This document shows, piece after piece, positions 4,929-7,626 of a stretch of 7,626 nucleotides of DNA. The translations under genes and the position numbers were made by a program. The stretch's first letter is position 1. Every line of letters begins with the position of its first letter. Origin of the DNA: an uncultured Clostridia bacterium. GTDB taxonomy: Bacteria; Bacillota; Clostridia; Christensenellales; Borkfalkiaceae. The notes under the pieces are model-generated. The model saw only the letters and a list, made by a program, of their open reading frames with translations, ran no database searches and had not been told where the DNA came from. The stretch is from assembly GCA_937888935.1 (NCBI GenBank), contig CALARO010000226.1:1-7626 (forward strand). The letters run 5' to 3'.

Positions 4929-7041
4929 TCGCCCGCATCGAAGACATCGGCGAAACGCCGTTCTGCGTGCAAGCCTGCTCGAAATAATATTTCAGTCCGC
5001 ACTTTTCGTAGAATCTGATAGAATCGCCGATGTGCGACCAGTTGTTGAAGTGATACTTGTACGCCTGGAAGTTCGTGCCGTAGGAATACATCATCAAATT
5101 ATCGGTGATTGACGCCCACGCTTTCATTTCTTCGGCGATACGCGCGTTTTTATCGCATGTATCCCCCGAATCGGTGATGGGGTGCGTAAAACAAGCTTCG
5201 ATCGGCGTGTACATAACGCCTACCTGCACCTGTCCGTCGCTTTTCGGTATTGCTTCTTCGTTTACGGCAACATACTTGCCGTTTTCAATTTTTACGGGCG
5301 GTTCGCGGAAGTTATAATAAGCAAATTCCACAAGAACGATATTTTTCTTGATGTTCTTTTCTTGCATATACTCTTCCACGCCTTTCGCCACTTTGTTCAT
5401 AAAGCGCGTCTGTACGCCGGAAGCGCCGCCGTAAACTTTTTTCGCCGCAATACAATTGTCGCAATCGCATTCGCCGCTACCATCGGCTATGCCGAGCATC
5501 AGATACGGCCCGCTCGCCACGCCGATATATTTATTCGTGATCGTTTCTACGGCGAGTTCGACTGCTTCCTCTTTTGTATAGCACAGCTGCGTGTTATTCC
5601 AAAGACGGATATTTTTAACGTTTCTCTGCCATTCGTATCCTACGTGATACTTGCCTTTATCGTAAGCGGCCTGTCTGCCGAACGTATAATTTTCAAAACC
5701 TTTTACGTCGGAATACGGCTTTTTATTTTCGTCCGTTTCAAGAATCGGCTTGCCGTTTTCGTCCGTTTCGTACACGTAGTTTCCGTCGTCGCCGATAACG
5801 GGCTGCATAATCACATTTCCGTCTTCGTCCTTTAAAGGATTTCCGTTTTCATCCGTTTCCGATTCCGTCTTTTTAACGTAGCGCGGCACGATCTGATCGT
5901 TGAGATCGAGAATATAGCCGTACAGATTTAAAACTTCGCCGGGCATTTCGTCCTGCTCGTTCTTCATCGACGAAAACAACGTTTCGCGCCCCTTTTCAAA
6001 GCCGCGCACAAAAGCTTCGTAACCCGCCTTATCCGCATTCTCGCCGGGGAGCAACTGCGTGTAAAGCATATACTTTTTAAAAGTATCTTTATCCTTGGCT
6101 TTTGCTTCCGGATTCATCTGCTTATAAAATTCGGAATACTTATTGAAGTTTGCCGCATTCGCTTCGTCTTCCGCATTGTAATCCGCGTTTTCCACGTAAC
6201 CGTATTTCGTTTTCAGCTCTTCTTTCACCGCGGCGAATTTCTCCTGACTTTCCGCCGCTTCCGCTTTTTCTATGCGCGGCTGATCGAGCGTTTGCGTGAC
6301 GATATAATTCATCGTGTGACACCAAAGCCCGTTGAAAAGATTGCCGTTCATATCATAGCCGCCGTTTTTCGAGGCATAGGCGTACATTCTGAACGCTTCT
6401 TTCACTTTCGATTCGCCCGAAAGTTCGGCGTCTTCGGCGGTGAGAAGTCCCAAAGACGGCGTATATTTATACGAAAAATCTTTCAGTTTGCAGGAATTAT
6501 AATAATCTACTTCCACGCAATCGTAGGCATAGGCATTGTAGCCCACCTGATAGTGCAAAAATCTGTACACAGAAAACAACGTGCCTGTTTCGGTTGCGCC
6601 GGACATATACACGCAGTTGCCTTTCGTATTCACCGTAACGCCGTTTTCGCCAAGCTCTTTATAATCGATCGTAATATCGCTCTGCGCTTTGAGAAGTTCG
6701 TTTTCGCCCACGGAAAGATATTTCGCGCTGTTATCGTGCGAAAGAATATCGTCGGTGACGATTTCGAGTTTTACCGCCGTGGATTTTTCGATAAAATACT
6801 GCAATTCTTCGGCGGCGTATTTTTCCGTTTTCGAAGCTTCCGCGCCCACCGCGATTTTATAATCCGACTTCCCGTTTTCCACGAGATATTCGTTCGTATC
6901 GGCAAAAGCGAGCGGCTCGCCGCCGATTTCGGTGACTTCTTTTTTTTCGCCGTCGCTATTGCCGCCGTTGTTCCCCGAAGAACACGAAGCCGAGGCGATC
7001 GCCGTAACGGCGCACAGGAAAATCGCTACTATTTTTTTCAT
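4714..7041 (-). CDS. DUF4838 (GH67-like fold) lipoprotein, main part; frame broken near its 3' end
   Basis: ATG at 7041 is chosen because AAAGGAGG lies 8 nt upstream; an in-frame ATG 24 nt earlier overlaps the previous gene and has no such site. The signal peptide MKKIVAIFLC...ASASC has a lipobox cysteine at residue 20, followed by a Gly/Asn/Ser linker. Residues about 60-195 resemble the N-terminal domain of alpha-glucuronidase-type enzymes (KIAVGAEASKTEKYAAEELQ, then SGATETGTLFSVYRFLHYQVG). The DUF4838 signatures follow: a Trp-Cys-His motif near 240-242, QLCYTKEEAVELAVE at 485, and DGSGECDCDNC at 520-530 with Cys525/527/530, then VLVEFAYYNFREPPV near 569. The family is thought to act on or bind polysaccharide, but its substrate is not established. 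Homology is clear to about residue 704 (SPMSSMRA). The last ~71 residues of this frame are Arg-rich nonsense ending at 4714, while the true C-terminus continues in another frame. Confidence 0.85.
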   Translation of the reverse strand: MKKIVAIFLCAVTAIASASCSSGNNGGNSDGEKKEVTEIGGEPLAFADTNEYLVENGKSDYKIAVGAEASKTEKYAAEELQYFIEKSTAVKLEIVTDDILSHDNSAKYLSVGENELLKAQSDITIDYKELGENGVTVNTKGNCVYMSGATETGTLFSVYRFLHYQVGYNAYAYDCVEVDYYNSCKLKDFSYKYTPSLGLLTAEDAELSGESKVKEAFRMYAYASKNGGYDMNGNLFNGLWCHTMNYIVTQTLDQPRIEKAEAAESQEKFAAVKEELKTKYGYVENADYNAEDEANAANFNKYSEFYKQMNPEAKAKDKDTFKKYMLYTQLLPGENADKAGYEAFVRGFEKGRETLFSSMKNEQDEMPGEVLNLYGYILDLNDQIVPRYVKKTESETDENGNPLKDEDGNVIMQPVIGDDGNYVYETDENGKPILETDENKKPYSDVKGFENYTFGRQAAYDKGKYHVGYEWQRNVKNIRLWNNTQLCYTKEEAVELAVETITNKYIGVASGPYLMLGIADGSGECDCDNCIAAKKVYGGASGVQTRFMNKVAKGVEEYMQEKNIKKNIVLVEFAYYNFREPPVKIENGKYVAVNEEAIPKSDGQVQVGVMYTPIEACFTHPITDSGDTCDKNARIAEEMKAWASITDNLMMYSYGTNFQAYKYHFNNWSHIGDSIRFYEKCGLKYYFEQACTQNGVSPMSSMRAKPPCVERFLRYAGSDRRFHRALLRRRRGRRKAVLLRRDGSVRKNLQDYGKRRSDDLLYSSTQRLLDAPVDS
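5707..5868 (-). repeat. Acidic 'TDENGxP' repeat tract within the DUF4838 protein
   Basis: Residues about 392-445 of the DUF4838 lipoprotein contain five related short units: ETDENGNPL, KDEDGNVI, GDDGNYVY, ETDENGKPIL and ETDENKKPY. At the DNA level, the recurring element is 'ttttcgtccgtttc' or close variants on the plus strand. The tract is hydrophilic, rich in Asp, Glu, Asn and Gly, and sits in the middle of a long insertion between two conserved family motifs. It could be a flexible linker or a weak cation-binding loop; neither is shown by the sequence. Confidence 0.7.
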
Positions 7042-7049
7042 CTTTTTCG

Positions 7050-7057
7050 CCTCCTTT
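7050..7057 (-). promoter_or_regulatory. Ribosome binding site deciding the DUF4838 start
   Basis: AAAGGAGG with 8 nt spacing before the ATG at 7041. It overlaps the TAA stop (7056-7058) of the upstream Ig-like gene, so termination and re-initiation may be coupled. It rules out the in-frame ATG at 7065 as the start. Confidence 0.85.
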
Positions 7058-7626
7058 ATTTGCAATGCACCGTAAATTCCACCACGGTGTAATTCTGATA
7101 CGAATCGAACGCCACGTATCTGATTTTATACTCGCCCGCTTCCGTGAATTTATACGAGCCTTCGATCAGTTGCTTGCGGTTGTTGCCTTTCAGCACGTAA
7201 ATATAGCTTGTAATCTCTTCCGCGGGCGTGGCATCATCCGTAATTTCCGCTGCCGGCAACGAAATTTCTTCGCCGACTTTCACATTTGCCTTAATGCCCG
7301 AAACTTTAATTTCCGGCGCTTTTGTATCGGCAACGTATACCGAAGTTTGCAGCGTTTTGCGGTTTCCGTCGGAATCTCTCGCCGTGTATTCGGCGGCGTA
7401 TTCCCCCGCTTTTTCGATTTTCAGCGCGTATCCGTCTTCGCCTTCATACACCGTATTTCCTTCGCCGTCGGTTACTTTCAGCGTTACCTTCGGGGTTTTA
7501 TCCAGAAGATCGAACGCTTGCATTTTCGGGAAGTTGACCGTATGCCCGATATACGCCACTACGATCGCTTTGTATTCCGTATTCGTCACAAATACGGGCG
7601 AAGCGCGATCTACGGAATCTCTTTCG
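7056..7626 (-). CDS. C-terminal part of an exported Ig-like/PKD-like repeat protein (5' end outside window)
   Basis: The frame is open to the window edge, so the gene begins beyond 7626 and 189 residues plus a TAA stop are visible. A GTG at 7589 is not a credible start, because the coding frame continues upstream of it (ERDSVDRASPVFV). Two beta-sandwich-like repeats can be seen. The first contains VTDGEGNTVYEGEDGYALKI and ends in KAGEYAAEYTARDSDGN. The second runs from APEIKVSGIKANVKVGEEIS to EAGEYKIRYVAFDSYQNYTV. The closing pattern 'aGeYkiryvA.D..gN' is typical of bacterial Ig-like/PKD/HYR-type domains of secreted proteins. The protein ends a few residues later in HCK. No catalytic motif is visible. 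The stop codon overlaps the ribosome binding site of the DUF4838 gene, 14 nt before its start, so the two are probably in one operon. A role in spacing or binding on the cell surface is inferred; the N-terminal domains are unknown. Confidence 0.8.
   Translation of the reverse strand, partial: ERDSVDRASPVFVTNTEYKAIVVAYIGHTVNFPKMQAFDLLDKTPKVTLKVTDGEGNTVYEGEDGYALKIEKAGEYAAEYTARDSDGNRKTLQTSVYVADTKAPEIKVSGIKANVKVGEEISLPAAEITDDATPAEEITSYIYVLKGNNRKQLIEGSYKFTEAGEYKIRYVAFDSYQNYTVVEFTVHCK

Noticed and set aside
4920..4940. Programmed ribosomal frameshift in the DUF4838 gene
   Set aside because: No X-XXY-YYZ slippery heptamer or poly-A run is present at the junction (CGATGCGGGCGAAGCCGCC), and residues appear to be missing, which suggests an indel or error.
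5707..5868. CRISPR-like or mobile-element repeats
   Set aside because: The repetition follows codons of an open reading frame and is imperfect; there are no spacers, inverted ends or transposase.
6292..7092. Long open frame on the plus strand (266 codons) opposite the DUF4838 gene
   Set aside because: It is antisense to a gene with a clear signal peptide and family motifs, has no good ribosome binding site, and its product is a Phe/Arg/Ile-rich sequence typical of a complement of purine-rich coding DNA.
7056..7589. Complete gene starting at GTG 7589
   Set aside because: The frame stays open with protein-like sequence to the window edge and there is no ribosome binding site before the GTG, so the gene is partial.

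Overview
The window reads as one unidirectional block of genes, all on the minus strand, so transcription runs from position 7626 towards position 1. Almost every gene encodes an exported protein: four have a lipoprotein signal peptide with a cysteine at the lipobox, one has a Sec-type signal peptide without a lipobox, and one is cut by the window edge. Strong AAGGAGG-type ribosome binding sites, very short or overlapping gene junctions, lipoboxes followed by Gly/Asn/Ser-rich linkers, and BIG2, BspA-like leucine-rich-repeat (LRR) and InlB B-repeat domains suggest an uncultured gut-type clostridial member of the Bacillota. A Christensenellales-like lineage is a guess from style only. No promoter, terminator, RNA gene, mobile element or CRISPR array is visible, and both ends of the operon lie outside the window.

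Layout in transcription order: (1) 7626-7056, the C-terminal part of a protein with Ig-like/PKD-like beta domains; (2) 7041-4479, a large DUF4838 lipoprotein related to the alpha-glucuronidase (GH67-like) fold, whose reading frame is broken near nt 4930, so the last ~149 residues lie in another frame; (3) 4486-3854, a small BIG2 lipoprotein that overlaps the DUF4838 terminus by 8 nt; (4) 3843-802, a 1013-residue lipoprotein with BIG2, beta, FN3-like and three tandem LRR modules, each opened by a His plus CxxC motif; (5) 747-340, a small lipoprotein with one InlB B-repeat; (6) 315-178, a 45-codon ORF with its own ribosome binding site, filling what would otherwise be a gap; (7) 165-1, the start of another exported protein.

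Together the products look like a cell-surface set: one probable carbohydrate-active or glycan-binding protein (DUF4838) surrounded by Ig-like, LRR and InlB-type adhesive or binding domains anchored to the membrane. The function of the set is inferred from domain types only. The points most worth a second look are the 45-residue peptide, the large charged insertion and the frameshift in the DUF4838 gene, and the repeated His/CxxC-LRR modules.
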